Source: Lewinellaceae bacterium
Lineage (GTDB): Bacteria > Bacteroidota > Bacteroidia > Chitinophagales > Saprospiraceae
Assembly (NCBI GenBank): GCA_020636375.1
Contig: JACJXZ010000005.1
Location: 62,001-126,000, forward strand
DNA: 64,000 nucleotides
Direction of reading: 5' to 3'
Below, piece by piece: positions 1 to 7,705 of this stretch. Position 1 is the stretch's first letter; each line of letters opens with the position of its first letter. The position numbers and the translations under genes are program-made. A model generated the notes under the pieces. The model did no database searches. It was not told the origin of the DNA and saw only the letters and a list, made by a program, of their open reading frames with translations.

Positions 1-1
1 T

Positions 2-748
2 ATCCGGGGCGACTTCGCCTTCATCTCCCACAATACCGAGGGCCTGCGCGTGCTGGATATCGCCGACCCGGCAGTGCCGGTGGAGACAGGGTTCTACGAC
101 ACCTATACCGGCCCCAGCGGCGGCTTCCAGGGCTTGTGGTCCGCCTGCCCCTACCTGCCCTCCGGAAAGATCATCGGCGGCAACCGCGCCGACGGCCTCT
201 ACGTCTGGACGTTCAACAACACCCGCGCCGGGCGGTTCTATGGGCAGGTGGTGGATTCGCTCAGCCGGGCGCCCATTTTCAACGCCATCATACAGGTAGA
301 AGAAGCACAGGACCTGTTCACGTCGGATATACAGGGGGAATTCAAGCGCGGTTACCTGCCGGGAACCTACACCCTGCGCGTCATTGCTTCCGGCTACCCA
401 TCCAAAACGGTTTCCATCACCCTGGCGGAAGGCAGCCGGGAGCAGGTGCTGGTAGAGCTGGCCCCGGAGGTGAACAGCGCGGGCGGCCCGGCCCGGGAGG
501 AGGCCCGCATTGAAGTGTCGCCCAACCCGGTTGGTGAGCAGGCGGCAGTGCAGCTGGTGAATATGCCGGGGGCGGAATGGGCGGTGTTGCTAAATGCCGG
601 GGGGCAGGAAGTGGAGCGGTTTAATATTAATGGGATGCCCAACTTCACCGTTGAACGGCAAGGGAAAACAGCAGGAGCATACTGGTTGGTGGTGTACGGA
701 AAAGGAGGGATGATTATTGGGAATGAGATGGTCGTGATAGGACGGTAA
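2..748 (+). CDS. Choice-of-anchor-B/LVIVD-type surface protein with T9SS sorting tail (5' truncated)
   Basis: The reading frame is open from base 2, so the real start lies upstream of the window; the GTG at 50 is only internal. The first visible residues (HNTEGLRVLDIADPAVPVE) match an LVIVD-type beta-propeller blade as in choice-of-anchor-B proteins. After the GNRADGLYVW stretch comes a carboxypeptidase-regulatory-like beta-sandwich (about residues 95-155 of the visible part), then a type A Por-secretion sorting domain beginning EVSPNPVGEQAAVQL and ending in a short basic strand. Such proteins are exported through the T9SS and attached to or released from the cell surface. Substrate and role are unknown. 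A strong hairpin follows the stop codon. Confidence 0.8.
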   Translation: MRGDFAFISHNTEGLRVLDIADPAVPVETGFYDTYTGPSGGFQGLWSACPYLPSGKIIGGNRADGLYVWTFNNTRAGRFYGQVVDSLSRAPIFNAIIQVEEAQDLFTSDIQGEFKRGYLPGTYTLRVIASGYPSKTVSITLAEGSREQVLVELAPEVNSAGGPAREEARIEVSPNPVGEQAAVQLVNMPGAEWAVLLNAGGQEVERFNINGMPNFTVERQGKTAGAYWLVVYGKGGMIIGNEMVVIGR

Positions 749-784
749 TTTTGCCAAAAAGGATATTGGTTATTGCGCGGCAGC

Positions 785-816
785 GCGCCCGGTTTTGAAA
801 TAGCAAAACCGGGCGC
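785..816. terminator. Perfect 13-bp hairpin after the anchor-B gene
   Basis: GCGCCCGGTTTTG (785-797) pairs perfectly with CAAAACCGGGCGC (804-816) around a 6-nt loop. It sits between the converging ends of the anchor-B gene and the DUF2911 gene and could end transcription from both sides. There is no long T-run, so it may instead be part of the surrounding repeat. Confidence 0.5.
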
Positions 817-827
817 ATTGCCGCAAT

Positions 828-884
828 GGTTATTGGTTGTTTCATTATTCGGCAACTGAACCGCCGGGCCAACAACCAATAACC
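828..884. repeat. Inverted short-period repeat GGTTATTGGTTGT / ACAACCAATAACC
   Basis: A 13-bp perfect inverted repeat (828-840 and 872-884) is built from 7-nt GGTTATT-like units. Related GGTTATTGG strings occur at about 762-775, 3442-3456 and 44905-44975. It lies between convergent genes and matches nothing coding. Confidence 0.6.
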
Positions 885-885
885 T

Positions 886-1428
886 TTAGAATCCAATCGG
901 CACCCTTACCACTGTATTCTCCCATCCCATTACCATGTGCGCGCCATCTTCGGCCTTTTCGAAGGTTATGGAGAACGCCTCGATGGCTTTTTCGGCTGTT
1001 TCAGCCGGCACGGTTATGCTGGCCACGTTCTTTTCCGCATTGTAGGCGTAGGCCCCCCAGGTGTCGACGTCAGTGTTGAAAGACACTTCCCATTCCTTTT
1101 CGCCAGGCGTGGCGTAAACGGTGTAGCGGCCGGCAGCCACTTCCGTCCCGTTGATGGTTACATCCTCAAAGAATTGGATTTCGGTGGATTCGTTGGCACC
1201 CAGGCGCCAGACCTTGTCGTAAGCCACCAGGTTGCCGAACACTTTGCGGCCGTTCATCTGGGGGCGGGAGTAAAGGACCCGCATTGCCGGCGCGCTGCCG
1301 CGCGATGCCCGGTAGTAGGCGACATCCAGCGGGCTCTTGTCCAGCCCGGAGAAATCCTGGGCGCTCGCTTCCGGAGAATAGGCCAGGGCAACGGCCAACA
1401 GCAGGGCGATAGTCATTAACTTGTTCAT
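886..1428 (-). CDS. DUF2911 domain secreted protein
   Basis: This 180-aa protein has a clear signal peptide (residues 1 to about 23, ending SPEASAQ). The rest matches the DUF2911 family: the S-RPQMNGRKVFGNLVAYDKVWRLGANE block, then TEIQFFEDVTINGTEVAAGRYTVYATPGEKEWEV. These periplasmic or secreted proteins are common in Bacteroidota and have no known biochemical role. The full family length is present. It is transcribed alone, convergent with the upstream surface-protein gene. The start follows directly from the signal peptide. Confidence 0.88.
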   Translation of the reverse strand: MNKLMTIALLLAVALAYSPEASAQDFSGLDKSPLDVAYYRASRGSAPAMRVLYSRPQMNGRKVFGNLVAYDKVWRLGANESTEIQFFEDVTINGTEVAAGRYTVYATPGEKEWEVSFNTDVDTWGAYAYNAEKNVASITVPAETAEKAIEAFSITFEKAEDGAHMVMGWENTVVRVPIGF

Positions 1429-1618
1429 CGGTGATCTGTTTTTGGAAAAGTTTGTAAATCATAGAAGGGAACAAGCGCAGAGGCAGAGTGTTGCACCGGG
1501 ATGGGAGTATTCGGCTGGGTAATGTCTCATGGAGGACAAAGGCAGGCGGGGATAAGGGGCTGGCTTATGGATTAAGAGCAACGGGATGGGGCGCGATTCC
1601 TTTTTGTACCCCTTGCTC

Positions 1619-1713
1619 GGTTTTAGGTCTTAGGCTATAGGTTTTAGTAGGCAACCCAGGCCTAATCGGGCACTCAACAGGCACCTAACGCCCAAAACCT
1701 AATGCCTAAACCC
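1619..1713. repeat. Facing period-7 arrays (TTTTAGG ... CCTAAAA)
   Basis: The left array (1621-1648) reads ttttagg/tcttagg/ctatagg/ttttagt in 7-nt steps. The right array (1681-1713) is its imperfect reverse complement (ggcacct/aacgccc/aaaacct/aatgcct/aaaccct). Together they could fold into a long imperfect hairpin. They occupy most of the 414-bp gap between the DUF2911 gene and the lipoprotein gene, in which I see no gene. Confidence 0.65.
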
Positions 1714-1842
1714 TCTCAACACCGGAGGGACACAATTTAGCATCGCACCCACGGGATGCTGCTTCGCGTACTAGTTATGAGAAAATTCACCAATCTGCCA
1801 CGCACCATGCTTGTTTCATTTACAGCAAAACCAGACCTTGGA

Positions 1843-2484
1843 ATGATGAAAAAGATACCTGTAGTTTACACCATTTTTCTTTTCCTGTCGGTGGCAGTTG
1901 TCTCCTGCCAGGCTAATGCTACAGAAGGAAAGGATGCCGGCAAGCAGGAGCAAAACGGGGAAAATCCCACACCCGGCGGCCAGGAGTTAATCGCCGACCC
2001 CGGCCAGTTGCCGGGCATTATTGATTACGAAGGAGAGTTCCGCCAGGCTGCCCGGTGGCCGGGGGAAGGGACCACTTTTTATGCGGTTGTTTCCAAATAC
2101 GAGCAAGGGGAATTTTTCACGCCCACCTGGGTTTCCCGCCTGAACATCTACCTGTTCGAGCTGGCCGGGCAGCAGCTCGTCAGCCGCCGGGCATTCCGGG
2201 CGGAGGTGCCCAATATCTATTCGGAAGCCAGCCTGAAGGCAGAAAAGAGCAAAATTGTCGGCCTGCCGTCCACCGGGCCGGCTTTTTCCATCGTTTATAC
2301 CATTTGCCCGGACGGCGAGGACCCCTGCAGCATTTATTCCAACGTGATCGGCGCCGGCGGCAAATACGACTTTCAGGTGATGGAGAATGTCGAAAAGGCG
2401 GTTTACCTGGAAGCCCGGGGCGCTATGATGGCCGGCATTCCGGAGGACGTGCAGCAGCATATGATAGAGCAGCTGTTTGAGTAG
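1843..2484 (+). CDS. Putative lipoprotein of unknown function
   Basis: The chosen start (MMKKIPVVYT) begins a 22-residue lipoprotein signal with lipobox VVSC and Cys22. An ATG 87 nt upstream would only add an unlikely leader. After the signal comes a low-complexity, charged linker of about 40 residues (EGKDAGKQEQNGENPTPGG), then a beta-rich domain of about 150 aa of unrecognised family (YEGEFRQAARWPGEGTTFY, then FTPTWVSRLNIYLFEL). It is probably anchored in the inner or outer membrane. It converges with the symporter gene, 13 bp away. No function is assigned. Confidence 0.75.
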   Translation: MMKKIPVVYTIFLFLSVAVVSCQANATEGKDAGKQEQNGENPTPGGQELIADPGQLPGIIDYEGEFRQAARWPGEGTTFYAVVSKYEQGEFFTPTWVSRLNIYLFELAGQQLVSRRAFRAEVPNIYSEASLKAEKSKIVGLPSTGPAFSIVYTICPDGEDPCSIYSNVIGAGGKYDFQVMENVEKAVYLEARGAMMAGIPEDVQQHMIEQLFE

Positions 2485-2497
2485 CAGGCGAACTCTT

Positions 2498-3406
2498 TTA
2501 TTCTACAGACAACACGCTCCGTTCCCGCCACAGCATGGCCAGGCCGAAAGCCGAAATCAGGTGCCAAACGCCCCACCAGGCGGCGATCATGGCCATGCCG
2601 CCCAGCCCGTTGAAGAAGTTAAAGATGAGGATGAGGCCCAGGCCGGAATTCTGAATGCCGGTTTCAATGGATATCGCCCGGGCGTCCTGCCGGCCCAGCC
2701 CGTGGCTTTTGGCCCACCAGTAGCCGGCGAACAGGGCTGTGGCGTTGTGTACCAGCACGATAAGGAATACCACATGCAGGTAGTTGACGATGTTGTCGAA
2801 ATTGCCGTACACCGCCACCACGACGAAACTGAGGAAAATAGCCATAGAAAGCAGGCGCACCGGCTTTTTCAGGCGGGCCGTCACTACGGGGTAGCGGTAG
2901 TTCAGGAACATGCCGATAAACAGGGGGATGAGGATGAGCTGTACAATAGTATTGACCATATCCAGGGGGTCGACGCGGACCTGTTGCCGCAGGTTTTCCG
3001 CGCCCGGCACAAAAGGGGCCAGATAGGTAAAGTAGAGGGGCGTCACGACAATTGCCGCCAGCGTCGAAATGGATGTCATCAGCACCGACAGGGCAGCGTT
3101 GGCGTTGGCCAGGTGGACAGCGAAGTTGGAAACGTTGCCTCCCGGGCAGGCGGCCACCAGCACCATGCCCAGGGCAATGCTGGGCGCCGGGCGGAAAAAG
3201 AAGATCAGGGCCAGCGTCAGGGCCGGAAGCAGGATCAGTTGGGAGCTCAGGCCCACCAGCGGCGCCCGGGGCGAGCGGGCCAGGGCCCGGAAGTTGTCGA
3301 AGCGCAGGTCCAGCGCTACCCCGAACATGAGAAAGGCCAGGCAGATATTGAGAATGAATAGCTGCCCGGGGTTGAAATTGATCTGTACGCTGTCTATTGC
3401 CTGCAT
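2498..3406 (-). CDS. Bile acid:sodium symporter family transporter (SBF/BASS)
   Basis: This 302-aa integral membrane protein has about nine hydrophobic segments. The conserved BASS features are visible: CLAFLMFGVALDLRFDNF in the first helices and the ACPGGNVSNFAVHLANANAALSV motif, which forms part of the Na+/substrate crossover region, followed by PLFIGMFLNYRYP. Family members move organic anions such as bile acids, pantoate or keto acids with Na+. The substrate here cannot be read from sequence. It is monocistronic, divergent from the SGNH hydrolase gene (about 150 bp apart). Confidence 0.85.
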   Translation of the reverse strand: MQAIDSVQINFNPGQLFILNICLAFLMFGVALDLRFDNFRALARSPRAPLVGLSSQLILLPALTLALIFFFRPAPSIALGMVLVAACPGGNVSNFAVHLANANAALSVLMTSISTLAAIVVTPLYFTYLAPFVPGAENLRQQVRVDPLDMVNTIVQLILIPLFIGMFLNYRYPVVTARLKKPVRLLSMAIFLSFVVVAVYGNFDNIVNYLHVVFLIVLVHNATALFAGYWWAKSHGLGRQDARAISIETGIQNSGLGLILIFNFFNGLGGMAMIAAWWGVWHLISAFGLAMLWRERSVLSVE

Positions 3407-3555
3407 GGCGTCGCCGGTGGATTGTGAGCGGGCTGGAGCGATGGCGGTTATTGGTTATACCGGCAATGCCCCGATCAGCCCTTAACGCCGGCAAAGATAA
3501 CCTTTTTGGCGGCTCGGCGGTTGATGAAGTTGACAAGGCCGCCCAAATCGACAAC

Positions 3556-4302
3556 ATGCCGAACTTTGTTACCTTCCTGCTGCTGCTGCTCCCTGCCGCG
3601 CCGCCCCCCCCCTCCCCTACCCGGGTTCTCTTCCTGGGCAACAGCTACACTTACTCCAATAACATGCCGGCTATCCTCCAGGCTCTGGCCGCCGCCGGCG
3701 GCGACAGCCTCGATTATGAGATGGAAACGCCGGATGGCGCCAGCCTGGAAGAGCACTACCGGCGCGGCTCGGTGGCCATAGCCACCCGGGAGGGCACCTG
3801 GGATTTCGTTGTCCTCCAGGAGCAGAGCCTTCGCCCCGCCATGCCCATCCGGCAGGTGGAAAGGGAGTTTTTCCGGTATGGCGAATTGCTCGGCCGGCAG
3901 ATAAAGGATTTGCACCCCGGAGCGAAAACCATCCTGTACGTCACCTGGGGGCGCTGGCACCACACCGGCGCCCTGTGCGAGATCGTGCCGACAGCCTGCA
4001 CCTACTGGGGAGCGGACAGCCTGATCACCCTCCGCTACCGCATGCTCGCCGGGCGGATGGGCGCGAAGCTGGCGCCGGCCGGGCCCGCCTGGCGGTATGT
4101 GCAGCAACACCATCCGGAGATCGAGCTGTTCAACCCGGACGCCATCCACCCCAGCCTGGAGGGATCCTACCTCGCCGCCTGTTGCCTGTATGCCGCTATC
4201 TTCGATAAAGACCCGGACAGGTTGGCCTATGATTACGTGCTGGCCCCGGAGGTGGCGGCTTTATTGCGAAAGGCGGCGTCGGTGGTGACGCGGGAGAAGT
4301 AA
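3556..4302 (+). CDS. SGNH/GDSL-type hydrolase
   Basis: The start at 3556 gives 248 aa beginning with a short hydrophobic, proline-rich leader (MPNFVTFLLLLLPAAPPPP), probably a signal peptide. The longer frame upstream has no such feature. Block I is RVLFLGNSYTYSNN with Ser30 as the expected nucleophile, FVVLQEQSLRP is a central block, and DAIHPSLEGSYLAACCLYAA carries the D-x-x-H of block V. This catalytic layout fits esterases and carbohydrate acetylesterases of the SGNH superfamily. The substrate is unknown. The MarR gene follows after 123 bp but has its own operator region. Confidence 0.78.
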   Translation: MPNFVTFLLLLLPAAPPPPSPTRVLFLGNSYTYSNNMPAILQALAAAGGDSLDYEMETPDGASLEEHYRRGSVAIATREGTWDFVVLQEQSLRPAMPIRQVEREFFRYGELLGRQIKDLHPGAKTILYVTWGRWHHTGALCEIVPTACTYWGADSLITLRYRMLAGRMGAKLAPAGPAWRYVQQHHPEIELFNPDAIHPSLEGSYLAACCLYAAIFDKDPDRLAYDYVLAPEVAALLRKAASVVTREK

Positions 4303-4330
4303 GGCACGTGGGGATATAATCGTTATAAAT

Positions 4331-4353
4331 ATCATCATTAAAAAAATGATGAT
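4331..4353. promoter_or_regulatory. AT-rich 9-bp stem between the SGNH and MarR genes
   Basis: ATCATCATT (4331-4339) and AATGATGAT (4345-4353) form a perfect 9-bp inverted repeat with an A5 loop. It may be a weak terminator for the SGNH gene or a second regulator site next to the larger palindrome at 4365-4397. Confidence 0.4.
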
Positions 4354-4364
4354 TATAAAAGTAA

Positions 4365-4397
4365 CCGTTATAAAAATAATGATTATTTTTGTAACGG
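4365..4397. promoter_or_regulatory. 33-bp near-perfect palindrome: likely MarR autoregulatory operator
   Basis: The two halves, CCGTTATAAAAATAAT and ATTATTTTTGTAACGG, are symmetric about the G at 4381 with one non-complementary pair out of 16. The palindrome ends 28 nt before the MarR-family start codon. MarR proteins bind palindromes of this kind in their own promoters, so this is the expected place for an operator. Binding itself is inferred. Confidence 0.6.
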
Positions 4398-4425
4398 CTT
4401 TCCACTCAAAACCAAACCCACGCTC

Positions 4426-4857
4426 ATGGCTTCCTCACAGCACCTTTTCCACCTCGTCACCCAGGTACACCGTGCCCGCAAAGCGGCCATTTCCCGGCAG
4501 GCCGAACTGCTGAAAAAATATGAACTCACTCCGCTGGACTGGGCCATCCTGCTCAGCATACACCACGACCCCGGGCGCTCGCAGGCTTCCGTTGCCCGGT
4601 CGATCGGCCGGGCGCCGTCCAACGTGCGCAACCCGATAGAAATACTCGAAGAAAGGGGCCTGATCCAGCGGGGCCCCGACGAGGTCGACCGCCGGGCGAA
4701 CACCACCATCCTCAGCCTGAACGGGAGCAGCCTGGTGGAGAAACTCCTGCCCGCCTTCGAGGCCGTCGACCAGGCCCTGCTGGAGGGGCTTTCAGAAAAA
4801 GACCAGCAGGAACTGGAACGGTTGCTGAGGGCCATCCTGGAGAACGGGCGGAGGTAA
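4426..4857 (+). CDS. MarR family transcriptional regulator
   Basis: This 143-aa protein has the MarR layout: N-terminal dimerisation helix, a winged helix (LTPLDWAILLSIHHDPGRSQASVARSIGRAPSNVRNPIEILEERGLIQR), the wing (GPDEVDRRANTTILSLNGSSLVEKL) and a C-terminal helix pair. The D-RR in the wing is the usual DNA-contact motif. The ligand is unknown. A 33-bp palindrome immediately upstream suggests autorepression. No transporter or enzyme gene is in an obvious operon with it; the next gene encodes a large T9SS protein 206 bp downstream. Confidence 0.88.
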   Translation: MASSQHLFHLVTQVHRARKAAISRQAELLKKYELTPLDWAILLSIHHDPGRSQASVARSIGRAPSNVRNPIEILEERGLIQRGPDEVDRRANTTILSLNGSSLVEKLLPAFEAVDQALLEGLSEKDQQELERLLRAILENGRR

Positions 4858-4953
4858 CCGTACCGCCGGAACGAAACATCGGTGAGGTTGGGAAAAATCA
4901 CGCCTTCTTTTATGCCAACTACAATGGAACCGAACAGCGGCACAGCAGCCGTT

Positions 4954-4988
4954 GGGCAAAACATTAAAAAATAATTTTTATTTTGCCC
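4954..4988. terminator. AT-rich hairpin between the MarR gene and the T9SS protein gene
   Basis: GGGCAAAA (4954-4961) pairs with TTTTGCCC (4981-4988), and the A-rich and T-rich inner parts extend the symmetry. It lies about 100 bp after the MarR stop codon and 75 bp before the next start. It may be a bidirectional terminator or a regulatory palindrome. Confidence 0.4.
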
Positions 4989-5063
4989 CTGACTTTTATT
5001 GCAAACCCGGTTTTGGTTGCAGAACCGGTGCGAAACCTAATGTTTAACGCTAAAGACTCTGAT

Positions 5064-7586
5064 ATGAAAAAATCCTGCACCCTTGCCGCTGCCCTGTGGG
5101 TGGCCTGCTCCTCACTGCTGTTCGGACAGAACACTTTCACCAAAAACTACGGCCTGCCCCCTACCTACGAAGGGCTGGAAGATATCGCCGAAGCCAATGG
5201 CCGGTACTACGGCCTCGGTGCAAAATACGCCGGCGGAACTGAAAACCTGGATTTGTACCTGGCTGTGTTCAGCCCCGAAGGCGAACTGCTTCAGGAGTTT
5301 ACTTACGGCACCGGAGACAACCGGGCGGAAGAAGGCCGCCGGATCATCCCCCTGCCCGACGGGCTGCTCCTCCTGGGCCAGGTGAGGGATTATCATACAT
5401 TTCAGGGCGACCTGCTTGCCCTTAAGGTCGGCTTCGACGGGCAACTGGAATGGACGAAGTTTTATGGCAGCCCCGGGCTGATTGAGTCCTTCGGCGACGC
5501 CGCCCAAAATGAGGCCGGCGATATTTTGCTGTTCGGGGCTAAATCAAACCCGCCCAGCAATGCCCACTTCCTCAAGATCAACACCGCCGGAGAGGTGCTG
5601 CTTGAAACCACAGACCCCCTGCCCCTTACCGGTGATAACCTGGTTGCCATCCCCGGAAGCCATGGCGGCTGGTATGCGGCATACGCGCAGGCCAACAACC
5701 AGTACATCCTGAAGCTGGACGCCAACCTCCAGGAAGAATGGCGGGCCGGCGTAATCGACCTGCCCCTTTCCGGCCCGCCAGGCATTGTCTATTCCCTGGT
5801 GGAGCTCAGCAATGGCGACCTGCTCTCTTTTTCCGCCCTTCCCAACGGCATCCTGATCATCCGGCAAGCGCCGGACGGCAGCCTCCTGCAGGAAAACAGC
5901 ATCGAGGATAACAGCCTGGGCGGCCTTTTCCCCTCCCACGCCAGCCTGCTTGAAAACGGCAATATCCTCATCGCCTTCCGCCATGTGCAGGACTACGCCT
6001 CTGGCAGCCTGCTGCTGGAAATCAACACTGATGGGCAAGAACAACAGCGGCTGGCCCTGGAAGAAAACCTCGGCCAGTTGAACCGAATCCTTCCATCCGA
6101 ATCAGGCACCCTGCTCGCCGGCGCTACCCTGGAAGTGCAGGGAGGGTTCGACGCCCAGGCTGCCTCCCTGTCGGGCGCGCTCGAATTCCAGTGGGCGACC
6201 ACCGCCGGCCAGGCCGGCCGCTACGGGGAGGAAGCGGGATACGGCGTCATCGAAGGCGAGGACGGCTCTTTTTACCTCCTGGGGGTGGAAACGCTTTATC
6301 CGGGCAGGACCGATATCACCCTTACCCAGGTCAACGCCGGCGGCAACGTCCTCTGGCAATCTCATTTTGGGACGGAGGCCCGCTACATCGCCTACAGCCT
6401 GGCCCGGACAGCCGACGGCAACATCGCCATTTTCGGCTACCGGACCCCCGAGGACAACGCGGCTGAGATCGTTATTTATAAAGTCAGTACCAACGGAAAC
6501 CTGATCTGGGAAACAAGCTTTGATCCCCAGGTGCCGATCCAGGCTTTTAAGGGCGGCATCGTGGCCCTGCCGGATGGCAGCGTCGTCGCCGGTTGCCATA
6601 CCTTTGCCAACGAAGCCCTGCTCATCCGGCTGTCCGGGGAGGGCGCCATCGAATGGGTGCACCAGGAAGTGCCGCAGACCCCCCTGGTGGATGACCAGGT
6701 AGTGTCCTTCCGTTGTTTTGAAATAACCCTGAGCAACGATGGGAACATCCTGCTCGCCGGCGGAGCATTCCTGTCGCAGTCAAGATACGGCGTACTCACC
6801 CTAAAGCACAGCGCTTCCGACGGCAGCCCGATCTGGACGAGCTTCCTGGCAAGAGAAAACCTCGTCCGGCCCTATTCCCTGACCACCCTCGACGACGGGT
6901 CAATCTATGGCCTGGGCTGGCAAATCGAAAGCCAGGATTTTTCCCGCATCCTGTACAAACTGGACAGTGATGGAGATAGCATTTGGTTCCGGTCTGAGCC
7001 GGTGGACATGATCGACTATCCCGCCAATTATTCCCTCTCCCCGGCACCCGGGCAGCAGCTGCTGGCCGTCGGCGCCGTAGCAACCACCCAGGCGGAAAAT
7101 TTCATCGAGGGCCAACAAATAAAGGGGTTGGCCAGCCTGCTAGACGATGACGGGCAAGAAATCTGGCGCCGGGAATTCGCCCCGGTTTATTACACCTTGC
7201 TCTACGACGGCATCGCTACGTCGGACGGCGGCTTTGCCCTGGTGGGCCTCATCAATAACGCCCAGCCAGGAGATATCTATTTTGTGAAAATGGCGGGGGA
7301 CGGCACTGTGTCTGCCGAGGCGCCGGTGCGCCCGGCCTTGCAACTCCGCCTTTTCCCCAACCCGGCCGATGAAGTACTGCAGGCCGAACTCCGGGGCGCC
7401 CCGCAGGGTAAGGTACAGGCAATGCTCTACAACGCCGGAGGGCAACTCCTCCGGTCCTGGAATTATGAAAAGGCATCCGAAACGATGCTGGAAAATATCG
7501 ACGTCAGCCCGCTGCCTGCCGGCTCTTATTTTCTGAGCATCATGGTGGATGGCGTACGGTATGGGCGGCAGTGGGTGAAGCGGTGA
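5064..7586 (+). CDS. Large T9SS-exported repeat protein, paralogue A
   Basis: The start at 5064 gives 840 aa with a standard signal peptide (MKKSCTLAAALWVACSSLLFGQ). In-frame codons upstream lack one. The body is a string of roughly 45-60-residue blades with recurring motifs of the type DGxxLLxG and D.xxG.xxW...G, typical of secreted beta-propeller-like Bacteroidota proteins. The C-terminus (about residues 755-840) is a type A T9SS sorting domain: LRLFPNPADEVLQAELRG, then LYNAGGQLLRSW, then PLPAGSYFLSIMVDG. The following gene encodes a paralogue. No enzymatic motif was seen; a surface role is likely. Confidence 0.82.
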   Translation: MKKSCTLAAALWVACSSLLFGQNTFTKNYGLPPTYEGLEDIAEANGRYYGLGAKYAGGTENLDLYLAVFSPEGELLQEFTYGTGDNRAEEGRRIIPLPDGLLLLGQVRDYHTFQGDLLALKVGFDGQLEWTKFYGSPGLIESFGDAAQNEAGDILLFGAKSNPPSNAHFLKINTAGEVLLETTDPLPLTGDNLVAIPGSHGGWYAAYAQANNQYILKLDANLQEEWRAGVIDLPLSGPPGIVYSLVELSNGDLLSFSALPNGILIIRQAPDGSLLQENSIEDNSLGGLFPSHASLLENGNILIAFRHVQDYASGSLLLEINTDGQEQQRLALEENLGQLNRILPSESGTLLAGATLEVQGGFDAQAASLSGALEFQWATTAGQAGRYGEEAGYGVIEGEDGSFYLLGVETLYPGRTDITLTQVNAGGNVLWQSHFGTEARYIAYSLARTADGNIAIFGYRTPEDNAAEIVIYKVSTNGNLIWETSFDPQVPIQAFKGGIVALPDGSVVAGCHTFANEALLIRLSGEGAIEWVHQEVPQTPLVDDQVVSFRCFEITLSNDGNILLAGGAFLSQSRYGVLTLKHSASDGSPIWTSFLARENLVRPYSLTTLDDGSIYGLGWQIESQDFSRILYKLDSDGDSIWFRSEPVDMIDYPANYSLSPAPGQQLLAVGAVATTQAENFIEGQQIKGLASLLDDDGQEIWRREFAPVYYTLLYDGIATSDGGFALVGLINNAQPGDIYFVKMAGDGTVSAEAPVRPALQLRLFPNPADEVLQAELRGAPQGKVQAMLYNAGGQLLRSWNYEKASETMLENIDVSPLPAGSYFLSIMVDGVRYGRQWVKR

Positions 7587-7609
7587 GTTTTTTAGGCGTG
7601 TTTAGGTGC

Positions 7610-7680
7610 ATTTGTGCATTCGGGGGGGGGCGATGGAGGGCTATAAGCCAGCCGGGCAACGAATACACGAATGCACAAAT
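7610..7680. repeat. Inverted period-8 repeat between the two T9SS paralogues
   Basis: ATTTGTGCATTCG (7610-7622) and CGAATGCACAAAT (7668-7680) form a 13-bp perfect inverted repeat. Each arm is made of 8-nt steps (tgcatttg/tgcattcg and cgaataca/cgaatgca/caaataca). A run of ten G lies in the loop. The sequence is related in style to the CACCAATG array at 10553-10608. Confidence 0.6.
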
Positions 7681-7705
7681 ACAGCAAACTTCCAAATCAA
7701 CGACT

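Noticed and set aside
7571..7705. N-terminal extension of T9SS paralogue B
   Set aside because: It runs through the intergenic repeat and lies before a perfect signal peptide at 7706.
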